Source: Chryseobacterium sp. OSA05B
Lineage (GTDB): Bacteria; Bacteroidota; Bacteroidia; Flavobacteriales; Weeksellaceae
Direction: 5' to 3'
Assembly: GCF_019970065.1 (NCBI RefSeq)
Contig: NZ_JAHXYH010000004.1
Location: 62,001-126,000, forward strand
Length of the DNA: 64,000 nucleotides
Every line of letters begins with the position of its first letter. Position 1 is the stretch's first letter. Under the pieces are notes generated by a model. It was not told the origin of the DNA, made no database searches, and saw only the letters and a list, made by a program, of their open reading frames with translations. Positions 18,250-25,836 of the stretch are shown in pieces. A program made the translations under genes and the position numbers.

Positions 18250-19668
18250 TTAGATTCTTTTTTTTACCATTTTTGCTAATTTCTCCAGATCGCTTTCTAC
18301 CCTGTCTGTCCATTCCAGGGCATAATTCAGACGCATACAGTTCTGGTACTGATTGTACTGCGAAAACATTCTTCCCGGAGCAAAATTGATTTTCTGACTC
18401 ATGGCTTCATCAAACAAATCTTCAGTGCATATCTTTTTATCAAGTTCCAGCCACAGCATAAAGCCACCTTTCGGCTCTGAAATTTTAGTGTTATCGGGAA
18501 AATACTCCGTCACAGATTTCTGAATCTGGAGATAATTTGCGTATAATTTTTTTCGGAATGTTCTTAAATGATGGTCGTACCGTCCGTGTTCCAGGAAATC
18601 TGCAATTACATCCGGATAGATAGACGGGCTGCATACCGTCTGCACCAGTTTCTGGCGGATCACCTGTTCTTTAAATTTCCCAGGTGCCACCCATCCCACG
18701 CGATACCCTGGAGCAAGGGTCTTGGAAACCGATCCAATCCACATCACAAGTCCTGCCTCATCATAAAATTTACATGGTTTTGGTCTTTCTGCTCCAAAAT
18801 ACAGGTTTCCGTAAATATCGTCCTCAATCAGGGGAACATTATAGTGAGTGATCAGCTTTACGAGCTCTTTTTTATTTTCATCAGGCATCTGAAAGCCTAA
18901 CGGATTATTGAAATTCGTCACAAAACAACAAGCTGAAAGCGTAGGAATCACTTTTTTCAAAGCATCCAGATCAACTCCGTAAATAGGGTGGGTAGGAATT
19001 TCCACCACTTTCAGCCCCAATTGCTTGATGGCCTGAAGAACACCGAAATAAACCGGACTTTCCACCGCAACAGAGTCTCCGGGTTTCGTTACCGCCATCA
19101 GGCAGGTATAGACGGCATTCATTGCTCCTGAAGTGATGACCAGGTCGTCTTCCGTGATCTTCCCTTCCAGCACCAAGGCCCATTTAGCAGATTCGCGACG
19201 CAAATGTTCATTCCCCTGTACCGGCTCATAATCTGTTCCGCTGTCAGTCTTTCTGTTAATCACATTGATCATCGACTTCTTCAGCTTGGCTAAAGGAAGG
19301 AAGCTTTTCCCGGGAATCCCTAAAGCAAACTGTGTAACATCATCGGATCCATCAATGGTTCCGAATACTTTATCGATAAGGACCTCAGCTGTATTTTCTC
19401 TCTCCGCTACTTTCATAGGTGCCACAGAGGGCAGCGCCAGCTTTCTTTGAGAACTCTGGCTCACAAAATAACCGTATTTCGGGCGTGATTCTACCAGCGA
19501 ACGGCTTTCCAACTCCATATAAGCCTGCTTTACTGTATTCAGACTGACATTATAAAGCTTCTGTGCACTTCTGAGCGATGGCAGCCTGTCTCCGAACTGC
19601 AGGGTATCACTTTTGATCTGTTCAGTGACAGATTTTGCTATTTTAAGGTAGAGAACGTCTTTGGACAT
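18250..19668 (-). CDS. MocR/GntR-type regulator with aminotransferase domain
   Basis: 472 aa. An N-terminal GntR winged helix (about 5-75, with LPSLRSAQKLYNVSLNTVKQAYMELESRSLVESRPKYGYFV) is fused to a fold-type I PLP aminotransferase domain (about 110-465). The PLP-binding lysine is in GSVSKTLAPGYRVGW, with the ligand motifs TNFNNPLG and EDDIYGNL upstream of it. MocR proteins regulate B6, amino-acid or amine genes using PLP adducts as signal. No divergent catabolic gene is adjacent; the next minus-strand gene upstream is a small unknown protein, and the gene downstream is a GNAT enzyme. Confidence 0.92.
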   Translation of the reverse strand: MSKDVLYLKIAKSVTEQIKSDTLQFGDRLPSLRSAQKLYNVSLNTVKQAYMELESRSLVESRPKYGYFVSQSSQRKLALPSVAPMKVAERENTAEVLIDKVFGTIDGSDDVTQFALGIPGKSFLPLAKLKKSMINVINRKTDSGTDYEPVQGNEHLRRESAKWALVLEGKITEDDLVITSGAMNAVYTCLMAVTKPGDSVAVESPVYFGVLQAIKQLGLKVVEIPTHPIYGVDLDALKKVIPTLSACCFVTNFNNPLGFQMPDENKKELVKLITHYNVPLIEDDIYGNLYFGAERPKPCKFYDEAGLVMWIGSVSKTLAPGYRVGWVAPGKFKEQVIRQKLVQTVCSPSIYPDVIADFLEHGRYDHHLRTFRKKLYANYLQIQKSVTEYFPDNTKISEPKGGFMLWLELDKKICTEDLFDEAMSQKINFAPGRMFSQYNQYQNCMRLNYALEWTDRVESDLEKLAKMVKKRI

Positions 19669-19710
19669 GTGATCTGGGTTTTATAGTAAATGTACAAATT
19701 TCCTCTAGTT

Positions 19711-20076
19711 TTAGCCAATGTTCAGCCAACCTACCATTCTGCTGATACTGCTTTTCAGCTGCTCAGGATTACGGAAATTGGCGGTATTATTTTTTCTGAA
19801 ATAGCTTTCTGCACACAGGGTAAAATTTCTTCTCTCAGCATCGGAAAGACGATCTTCATACACTTTAAAAGCAATTTCTCCTTTTTCATTGATCACCAGA
19901 CTGGCAAACGCAGCCACTTCACCTTTCTTTTTAATCAAAAGGAAAGGAACACCGAAATTCTGATTCAGTCTTTTGAGCGTCTGGGTTTGTAGAAACATAT
20001 TTTTCAGGGCCGGCATATCTGAAATATAGACTTCAGCATAAACAAGCTGATCGCGGGATTGTGGTAAGGTTTCCAT
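19711..20076 (-). CDS. Small conserved-looking protein of unknown function
   Basis: 121 aa with regular alternating hydrophobic pattern, no signal peptide or membrane helix. The stretch FGVPFLLIKKKGEVAAFASLVINEKGEI could be the antiparallel sheet of a GNAT-like or similar fold, but no motif decides this. A -7 box lies 20 nt upstream. It ends 43 bp before the MocR gene in the same direction, so the two may share a transcript. Confidence 0.6.
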   Translation of the reverse strand: METLPQSRDQLVYAEVYISDMPALKNMFLQTQTLKRLNQNFGVPFLLIKKKGEVAAFASLVINEKGEIAFKVYEDRLSDAERRNFTLCAESYFRKNNTANFRNPEQLKSSISRMVGWLNIG

Positions 20077-20096
20077 AGTGTTCTGATTTACTTCGA

Positions 20097-20104
20097 CAAA
20101 ATTA
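20097..20104 (-). promoter_or_regulatory. -7 box of the small gene and possibly the MocR gene
   Basis: Minus-strand TAATTTTG, 20 nt before the ATG at 20076. Confidence 0.5.
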
Positions 20105-20785
20105 GGCAGTATTTAAGCTTGGATACAGACACAGAATCTACTATTATATTGGGTACAGACTGGAAAAGGACAATCACTGGCAGGTAATTATTACGACAGC
20201 TTGATTTTCAGTAGATGATGTCACCTTACAACATTAATAAAACTGAGCAAGTCTATATGTTCAGGGTTCAATAATTTCCGCCTTTAAGGCTTCACCCTTT
20301 CTGATCTCCCAAAAGCGGAAGTATTTAATCCAAAACACTGGTTAATTTAAGTCAAAGTCTTTCAGAAGATTATCAAAAAAAGAATTAACTAAAAATTCTG
20401 TTAATTAAATAATCTTACCCTATTTCTTCTATTTATTTCCATGATTTCAGAATATGATAGAACATTGTACTAGCTTTTTCCTATTTAAAATAAAATAACT
20501 CTAATATTTTGATGTATTTTTTTTAGAGAAACCCGATGAAAATCAAAATTTCAGAGCAAAAAAACAAGTTATTTAAAGTTAACAAAAATTAAAAAACAAA
20601 ACACTTAAAATCAATTAGTTAAACATAAAATTATTAACAAAATAAGTTTCAAAAATTTGCTTTGGCTAACAATTTGTTAACAGGAAAATTAAAATTTATC
20701 CTTTTTATGCGAATACATTTGCATCAGCTTTCAAGCAAAAACACAAACTCGTTTTACAACACTAAGGAAAGAAAAAAAATGCATT
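20105..20785. other. Long AT-rich intergenic region
   Basis: About 680 bp with no supported gene. A TTCCGC/GCGGAA inverted pair lies near 20277-20320. The last 200 bp are very AT-rich with repeated GTTAAC/TTAACA words, probably the upstream region of the surface-protein gene. No clear TAnnTTTG box close to its ATG was found. Confidence 0.5.
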
Positions 20786-22645
20786 ATGAAAGGAAAAATT
20801 TTATTCGTAGCAGCTTCTGTTTTCTCAACATTAGCTTATTCGCAGGTTGGGATTAATACACCTTCGCCAACATCGACACTAGATCTTGTCGCTAAAAATC
20901 CTACGGGAACCACAACATCCGTTGACGGACTTTTAATTCCAAGGGTTGACAGGCAAAGGGCACAGAGCATGACCACCGTACCCACTTCCACTTTAGTTTA
21001 CATCAACAGCGTAACTACCGGGACACAAACTGGGACAGCCATCAATGTGGATACTATTGGGTATTACTATTATAACGGAACGGCATGGGTCAAACTTAAT
21101 TCCGCTTCCGGAAGCAGCAATAATATTTACAGTACAGATGGAACCCTTGCTGCCAATAGAACCGTTACTCAGGCTGATAAGACATTAGCTTTTACAGGAT
21201 CTGCAGTGAATGCCTTCTCTGTAGACGGTGCTACATTGTCAGTAGATGCCGCCAATAACAGAGTTGGAATTGGTACTACTGCTCCTAACGGCCAGCTGCA
21301 GTTTGGAAATTCAGGGGCCAACCGCAAAATAGTCCTGTACGAAACGGGTAATAACGACCATCAATATTATGGTTTTGGGATAAATAACCGTTTATTACGT
21401 TATCAGACAGATGAACCAACCTCTGATCATGGATTTTTCTCCGGTACTGATGCCAACACCTCTAAAGAACTGATGCGTATTAAAGGGGATGGAAATGTTG
21501 GAATAGGAACTTCTACTCCTCAGAAAACATTTCACGTGAACGGTACAGCACAGATTACCAACGAACTAAATGTTGGAGGAACAGCAACTACACCAGGAAG
21601 CGCAGGAACTTCAGGGCAGGTTCTTACTTCAAGCGGTCCAAATACAGCCCCTGCATGGGCAAGCGTTACTAGTAATAACATTTACAGTACTGACGGAACC
21701 CTTGCTGCCAACAGAACCGTTACTCAGGCTGATAAGACATTAGCTTTTACAGGAACTTCAGTGAATGCCTTCTCTGTAGACGGTGCTACATTGTCAGTAG
21801 ATGCCGCCAATAACAGAGTGGGAATTGGTACAACAGCTCCTCATTCCCAAATACATCTTGGCAATTCTATAACAAACCGTAAAATAATAATGTATGAAAA
21901 TGGTGATAATGATAACCAGTTTCATGGATTTGGAATAAATGGGTCTTTACTTCGTTATCAGGTAGGTGAAACGAGCAGCGATCATGGTTTTTTTGCAGGT
22001 ACTGGTGCCAATAATTCTGTTGAACTTATGCGTATAAAAGGAAACGGGAATGTGGGAATAGGAACTTCAACGCCACAGAAAACATTCCATATCAACGGAG
22101 CAGCACAAATAACCAATGAGCTGAATGTAGGAGGAAATGCCAATACAGCAGGAAGTGCAGGAAATTCAGGGCAGGTTCTTACTTCAAACGGTGCAAATAC
22201 AGCCCCTGCATGGAAAAGTTTGGATGCGGGAGGATTTATCCCCAAGGTAGTAGCGGCAGGCAGAACGTCTGCGGTTCAATCTACAACAGGGGCAGGATTT
22301 AAAAAAATACAATTTGGATCCATCACCAATCCGGATGGAGCCTGGAGCTCAACAAATTACACCTATACAGTTCCTACATCCGGCTATTATCAGGTCTCTT
22401 TATTTGCAGCTATCAAATCAACTACCGCTGCATATAATTATAGATGGCTTTTTACTATAGATGGAGCAAGATTCCCTATAGAACAAGAAGCAGGTGCGAG
22501 TGGTCCGAGCTATACCGCCAGAGGAGGTGCCATGACAACTTATGCTAATGCGGGATCTGTGATCGCCATAGGATATGAACAGGGTGCCGAGCAACACGAT
22601 ATTAGAGCTGGAGCTACATTTGCCATAATTTCTTTAGGCAATTAA
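20786..22645 (+). CDS. Surface/secreted repeat protein with C1q-like C-terminal domain
   Basis: 619 aa. Signal peptide 1-19 (ends AYSQ), then the Bacteroidetes module QVGINTPSPTSTLDLVAKN ... GLLIPRVDRQRAQ and GYYYYNGTAWVKL. Two tandem 185-residue units follow (about 111-295 and 296-480), each with NRVGIGTTAP and GNVGIGTSTPQKTFH motifs and a SGQVLTS-N-PAW end. The C-terminal about 140 residues (YTVPTSGYYQVSLFAAIKS ... AGSVIAIGYEQG) look like a C1q/TNF-type jelly roll. Likely extracellular adhesion or binding; no enzyme motifs. Its N-terminal module is nearly the same as that of the gene at 25837-27072. Confidence 0.85.
   Translation: MKGKILFVAASVFSTLAYSQVGINTPSPTSTLDLVAKNPTGTTTSVDGLLIPRVDRQRAQSMTTVPTSTLVYINSVTTGTQTGTAINVDTIGYYYYNGTAWVKLNSASGSSNNIYSTDGTLAANRTVTQADKTLAFTGSAVNAFSVDGATLSVDAANNRVGIGTTAPNGQLQFGNSGANRKIVLYETGNNDHQYYGFGINNRLLRYQTDEPTSDHGFFSGTDANTSKELMRIKGDGNVGIGTSTPQKTFHVNGTAQITNELNVGGTATTPGSAGTSGQVLTSSGPNTAPAWASVTSNNIYSTDGTLAANRTVTQADKTLAFTGTSVNAFSVDGATLSVDAANNRVGIGTTAPHSQIHLGNSITNRKIIMYENGDNDNQFHGFGINGSLLRYQVGETSSDHGFFAGTGANNSVELMRIKGNGNVGIGTSTPQKTFHINGAAQITNELNVGGNANTAGSAGNSGQVLTSNGANTAPAWKSLDAGGFIPKVVAAGRTSAVQSTTGAGFKKIQFGSITNPDGAWSSTNYTYTVPTSGYYQVSLFAAIKSTTAAYNYRWLFTIDGARFPIEQEAGASGPSYTARGGAMTTYANAGSVIAIGYEQGAEQHDIRAGATFAIISLGN
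21116..21670 (+). repeat. Tandem in-gene duplication, copy 1
   Basis: 555-bp unit repeated exactly one period later (21671-22225). The first 160 bp of both copies are almost the same at DNA level (GGAACCCTTGCTGCCAA, GATAAGACATTAGC), while the middle has diverged, so exchange between copies is likely. Confidence 0.85.
21671..22225 (+). repeat. Tandem in-gene duplication, copy 2
   Basis: Second 555-bp unit, in frame (185 codons), ending at the boundary to the C1q-like domain. Confidence 0.85.
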
Positions 22646-22976
22646 AATAAATCTAAAAATACAATTTAGATTCTAAAACGGAAATATTCTGGCTCAACTC
22701 ATCCAGAATTTAAATATTCCCAAATGCCTTTAACTAAGTGACATTTCCCTTGTTTATTATTTTTCTCGTCTGCTTAGTTAAAGGTTTTAAAAGACAAATA
22801 TTCTTCAAAAATGCTGACTTATTGATTGAAGAATAGTGAAAAGGTACGATTCTAAACACACAAATGATGAATCCCCAGGTTTTAAATCTGTCACATCTTC
22901 CCTCAGATGTGGCAGATAAAAGCCTTATTAAAAACACATTTTAATTGATTACCCACATATTAAAGATGAAAATAAT
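22646..22976. other. Intergenic region with hairpin before the small-protein cassette
   Basis: No gene seen. TCTG-T-CACATCT and AGATGTG-G-CAGA (22887-22916) form a 12-bp stem with one G-U pair and a 6-nt loop, 60 bp before the next start. It lacks a U-tract; it could be a leader structure or recognition hairpin. Confidence 0.45.
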
Positions 22977-23198
22977 ATGAAAAGGCCCTATACCGATCTT
23001 ATTGGTCTTACCAAGAAAGATCTGATCGAAAAGATGGGAGATGAATTTAATTTTTATCCCGACTCCGTTTGGATTTATTTTCTGAATAAAAATTTTTTCG
23101 GAAGAAAAACTTACCTCATCATTAGTTTTGAGGGAGAAATTGTTAAAAATGTAGAAGCCAGAAAGGCATACGGAAATATATTCCGAACGAATTTATAA
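22977..23198 (+). CDS. Small protein of unknown function, left cassette
   Basis: 73 aa. Reads LIGLTKKDLIEKMGDEFNFYPDSVWIYFLN-KNFFGRKTYLIISF and is clearly homologous to the 72-aa protein at 24807-25025 (shared KKDLIEK, FNFYPD and KNFFGRKT blocks). No signal peptide or membrane helix. In the right-hand cassette the homologue overlaps an HTH gene; here about 280 bp separate it from its HTH partner. Function unknown. Confidence 0.7.
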   Translation: MKRPYTDLIGLTKKDLIEKMGDEFNFYPDSVWIYFLNKNFFGRKTYLIISFEGEIVKNVEARKAYGNIFRTNL

Positions 23199-23277
23199 AC
23201 TCGGGTACTCTCCTGTAATTTTTGTGGATATTCAGTTGTTTTATATCGATGAAAAAAGAAGAAAGTAGTATTTCGTA

Positions 23278-23442
23278 ATGAATTTGAAACCAATACCAAT
23301 ACGAATCGTACTCAATAAAATATTTCATAAAGAACAGGTATTGAAGTTAAGAACTGTGCTTAAACAAAGAATCAAAGAAAATATTCAGACTATCAGCACA
23401 GGAGAAAGAACCTTATATGAAGACTTTAATTCCTCACCCTGA
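23278..23442 (+). CDS. Possible 54-aa basic small protein
   Basis: ATG at 23278, TGA at 23440-23442. The product is Lys/Arg-rich and predicted mostly helical (KIFHKEQVLKLRTVLKQRI). It lies in the 280-bp segment that separates the two left-cassette genes and has no counterpart in the right cassette. It may be a real small gene or chance. Confidence 0.3.
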   Translation: MNLKPIPIRIVLNKIFHKEQVLKLRTVLKQRIKENIQTISTGERTLYEDFNSSP

Positions 23443-23478
23443 TACGGCCGGAATTACTTTAAACAAATATTATAAACG

Positions 23479-23820
23479 ATGAAAAAGACAAATCCAGACT
23501 ATAAAAGGATCTACGAAGATATTATCACGTATAAGTATCCTGAAAAAAGACCGCTTTGTGTTTCTATTCTATCAAAAGATTTCTTTTCTGTAAAAGACGT
23601 CATTAAGATCAATGATATTATTTTCCCACAAAGTAAAGATGCTCATGGACATTCGGAAAATCAGAAACACCGATCCTATGACAAATTTGCGGTGATGGAA
23701 ATACTCGATTATCAGCGAAAGAACAAATTAAACAACACTCAACTGGCAGCCCACTTTAGCCTTAGCAGAAATACGGTGGCCAAATGGAAAAAACATTTCC
23801 TGAAGAGCAGAACAGCATAA
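23479..23820 (+). CDS. Small HTH protein, left cassette
   Basis: 113 aa. The C-terminal half is a homeodomain-like helix-turn-helix: MEILDYQRKNKLNNTQLAAHF-SLSRNTVAKWKKHFL, as in transposase-type HTH proteins. The N-terminal half (YKRIYEDIITYKYPEK ... ILSK) matches the protein at 24509-24832 over its full length. DNA binding is expected; no catalytic transposase domain is present. Such proteins are often annotated 'transposase' in Chryseobacterium-type genomes, but no terminal repeats are visible here. Confidence 0.75.
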   Translation: MKKTNPDYKRIYEDIITYKYPEKRPLCVSILSKDFFSVKDVIKINDIIFPQSKDAHGHSENQKHRSYDKFAVMEILDYQRKNKLNNTQLAAHFSLSRNTVAKWKKHFLKSRTA

Positions 23821-24050
23821 ATATTTCAATTCACAGTCCTTATCAGTTTATTATTTCTCAGGCAGGCAGGAAGATTTCGTAACGTAGTATTTTTTTTTCA
23901 TGATTCTAGTTTTCTTAAAGGATGAAATCTATTCCTGTCTGTTTTTCTATTAAAAAATCTTAGACAACAAAACCCACAGGTTTAAACCATATTAACGATT
24001 TACAGTTGAATGGATGTAAAGAATATTCAATTGTACATATAAAAACAAAA

Positions 24051-24075
24051 ACTCTCTGTAAATAATACAGAGAGT
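24051..24075. terminator. Bidirectional terminator beside tRNA-Leu
   Basis: ACTCTCTGTA and TACAGAGAGT form a perfect 10-bp stem with a 5-nt loop; T5 follows on the plus strand and TTTTGTTTTT on the minus strand. It lies 9 bp after the 3' end of the minus-strand tRNA. Confidence 0.8.
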
Positions 24076-24083
24076 TTTTTGTG

Positions 24084-24168
24084 TGGTGCGGATGAAGGGA
24101 CTCGAACCCCCACGCCTCACAGCACCAGATCCTAAGTCTGGCGTGGCTACCAATTACACCACATCCGC
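24084..24168 (-). tRNA. tRNA-Leu (UAG), CCA encoded
   Basis: The 5' GCGGATG pairs with the 3' CATCCGC. The anticodon arm CCAGA-CTTAGGA-TCTGG gives UAG. A class II variable arm (TGCTGTGAGGCG region) and T-loop GGTTCGAGTCC are present, and ACCA ends at 24084. A second, near-identical copy is at 29648-29729. Confidence 0.95.
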
Positions 24169-24214
24169 TGATTTTGTCTTTGTTTAAAAGAACTTGTTTC
24201 TCTTAATGAGACTA

Positions 24215-24222
24215 CAAATATA
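24215..24222 (-). promoter_or_regulatory. -7 box of tRNA-Leu
   Basis: Minus-strand TATATTTG 47 nt before the mature 5' end. The tRNA cluster near 29.7 kb has the same box at a similar distance. The remainder of 24223-24508 is AT-rich and empty. Confidence 0.65.
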
Positions 24223-24508
24223 AAACATTTTGTCTTAAAATAAGAACTAAAAAAGTATAAATACTCATAAACAACCCAAATAAAAAACCGCATTCTTTGA
24301 GACTCTTAACAATCAGCCACTTGCAAATCAATGAAAATTTTCAATAATTACAACACTCTCTCAGGTTGGTACAATACCATACAGTAAGGATATATTTATC
24401 TCGGAGAATCCTGTTTCTTTCATACAAATTGTGATTTCAGATATTTTATTATTTAATCTGTTAAATACCCATCCGGTCTATTGACGCTTTTTTAATTTAC
24501 TTATACAA

Positions 24509-24832
24509 TTACAAAAATAATTTTTTCCATTTCGCTATGCTGTTGCGGCTGAGTCTGAAATGATTTGCAACCTGTGTATTACTGAGCTTATTCTTTTTTT
24601 GAAAATTCAATATTTCTAAAATATCTGACGTGGTATAAGAGCGGTGCTTATGATTTAAAGAAACTGTTTTTCTATCACTCTCGGGAAAAATAATATTATT
24701 TATCGTTATAATATCCTTTGCTGTAATTCTGGGTTTAGATAGTATCGATTGACAGTCTTCTATTTTTTCAGGATATTTGAATCTCAAAATATCTTCGTAA
24801 ATCTTCCTATAATTTGGCCTTGTAGTCTCCAT
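24509..24832 (-). CDS. Small HTH protein, right cassette
   Basis: 107 aa, homologous over its length to the protein at 23479-23820 (YRKIYEDILRFKYPEK, INNIIFPES, KHRSY, then the HTH ILNFQKKNKLSNTQVANHF-RLSRNSIAKWKK). Its ATG lies inside the end of the 72-aa gene (26-bp overlap), so the two are translated together. Expected to bind DNA; no catalytic domain. Confidence 0.78.
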   Translation of the reverse strand: METTRPNYRKIYEDILRFKYPEKIEDCQSILSKPRITAKDIITINNIIFPESDRKTVSLNHKHRSYTTSDILEILNFQKKNKLSNTQVANHFRLSRNSIAKWKKLFL

Positions 24833-25025
24833 ATTTTTTTATAATATTCACATCAATAACCATTTCATCTTTAAATGTTATCACCAGGAACGTTTTTCTT
24901 CCAAAGAAATTTTTGTGCAGAAGATAAGTCCATATTGTATCCGGATAAAAATTGAACCCATCACCTAGCTTTTCTATCAAATCTTTCTTAGTGATCCCTA
25001 TAAGAGACTTATACTGATTTTTCAT
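24807..25025 (-). CDS. Small protein of unknown function, right cassette
   Basis: 72 aa, homologue of the left-cassette 73-aa protein (LIGITKKDLIEKLGDGFNFYPDTIW; KNFFGRKTFLVITF). Between two HTH genes: 14 bp after the 151-aa gene and overlapping the 107-aa gene. The constant pairing with an HTH protein suggests a joint role, which is unknown. Confidence 0.72.
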   Translation of the reverse strand: MKNQYKSLIGITKKDLIEKLGDGFNFYPDTIWTYLLHKNFFGRKTFLVITFKDEMVIDVNIIKKYGDYKAKL

Positions 25026-25039
25026 ATTGAGCTTATTTT

Positions 25040-25495
25040 TTAATCACGCTCTCCCAAGCTGTCTTTGTATTTACTGATCCATTTATAGAGTGTTGTCTTG
25101 GGGATCCTGTATTCTTTCATTATCTCTTGTTTGGTCTTTCTCCCGGTTTCTATAAGTTCCAGAATAAAATCAATAACCTCAACGGTGTAAATACTTTTCC
25201 TGAATTGAGGAAGGCTTGACCCTTTTTTCTCTTTAGTATTTGCCTGATCATGGGCTGATGGAGGGGCGTACAAAATCAAATGCTGGGAATAGAGTCTGAA
25301 AAAATCATATTCCAATAATTTACTCCATCTGAGAAGAGTTCCGGTATCAATATTTTCTGCCAGATACATTTTCTCAATTTCTGTTTCATCAGTTTCCAAA
25401 AAATTACATATTCTGGATAAATTTATTTCTAATTCTGAAGTTCTTTTCTTGATTAGTTTTCCGACGTGGATTTTTTTAAAATTATTATTCAGCAT
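25040..25495 (-). CDS. Transposase-like HTH regulator
   Basis: 151 aa. The N-terminal part has an XRE-like look (IHVGKLIKKRTSELEINLSRICNFLETDETEIEKMYLAENIDTGTLLRWSKLLEYDFFRLYSQHLILY). The C-terminal part has a second, transposase-type HTH (IDFILELIETGRKTKQEIMKEYRIPKTTLYKWISKYKDS). Two DNA-binding units and no nuclease domain point to a regulator rather than an active transposase. First of a three-gene run and preceded by a long imperfect hairpin (25538-25591). Confidence 0.72.
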   Translation of the reverse strand: MLNNNFKKIHVGKLIKKRTSELEINLSRICNFLETDETEIEKMYLAENIDTGTLLRWSKLLEYDFFRLYSQHLILYAPPSAHDQANTKEKKGSSLPQFRKSIYTVEVIDFILELIETGRKTKQEIMKEYRIPKTTLYKWISKYKDSLGERD

Positions 25496-25537
25496 AGATT
25501 TTCAATATTCTTTTCATATTTCGTTTTGTTGATAAAA

Positions 25538-25591
25538 ATCTCCCGCTAAGCCGAAGAATAAAACATAAAGTAAAAATGCTTAGCAGGAGAT
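25538..25591. repeat. Imperfect inverted repeat upstream of the HTH cassette
   Basis: ATCTCCCGCTAAGC (25538-25551) pairs with GCTTAGCAGGAGAT (25578-25591), 13 of 14 positions, around a 26-nt AT-rich loop. It lies 43 bp before the ATG of the 151-aa HTH gene. It could be an operator or a leader structure. The rest of 25496-25836 holds no gene. Confidence 0.55.
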
Positions 25592-25836
25592 AAAACCATC
25601 ATTAATAAAAAAATGAAATTTCAAGAAAATATCCTCATCACACGATTAAGCAGAATCAAATGACTTTTGATGATGATTCTATTATGTTTGTACTATAGTG
25701 AGTTTGTGTTTTATAATTTTTATTTGTCCCAAGCTTACCTCCCGTATTATTTCCATACTGAACCTTATGAATATTAATCGGTACATATTAAACTGAGGAA
25801 ATATAAATACAGAAGCTGCCGGTAGATGTAAAGATA

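Noticed and set aside
20662..20856. 64-codon plus-strand frame
   Set aside because: Overlaps the signal peptide of the surface-protein gene in another frame.
22734..22937. 67-codon minus-strand frame
   Set aside because: Spans the hairpin upstream of the left cassette and has no homologue in the right cassette.
23479..25495. Insertion sequence encoding a transposase
   Set aside because: The proteins have HTH domains only, no DDE or HUH nuclease residues, and no terminal inverted repeats or target duplications are visible.
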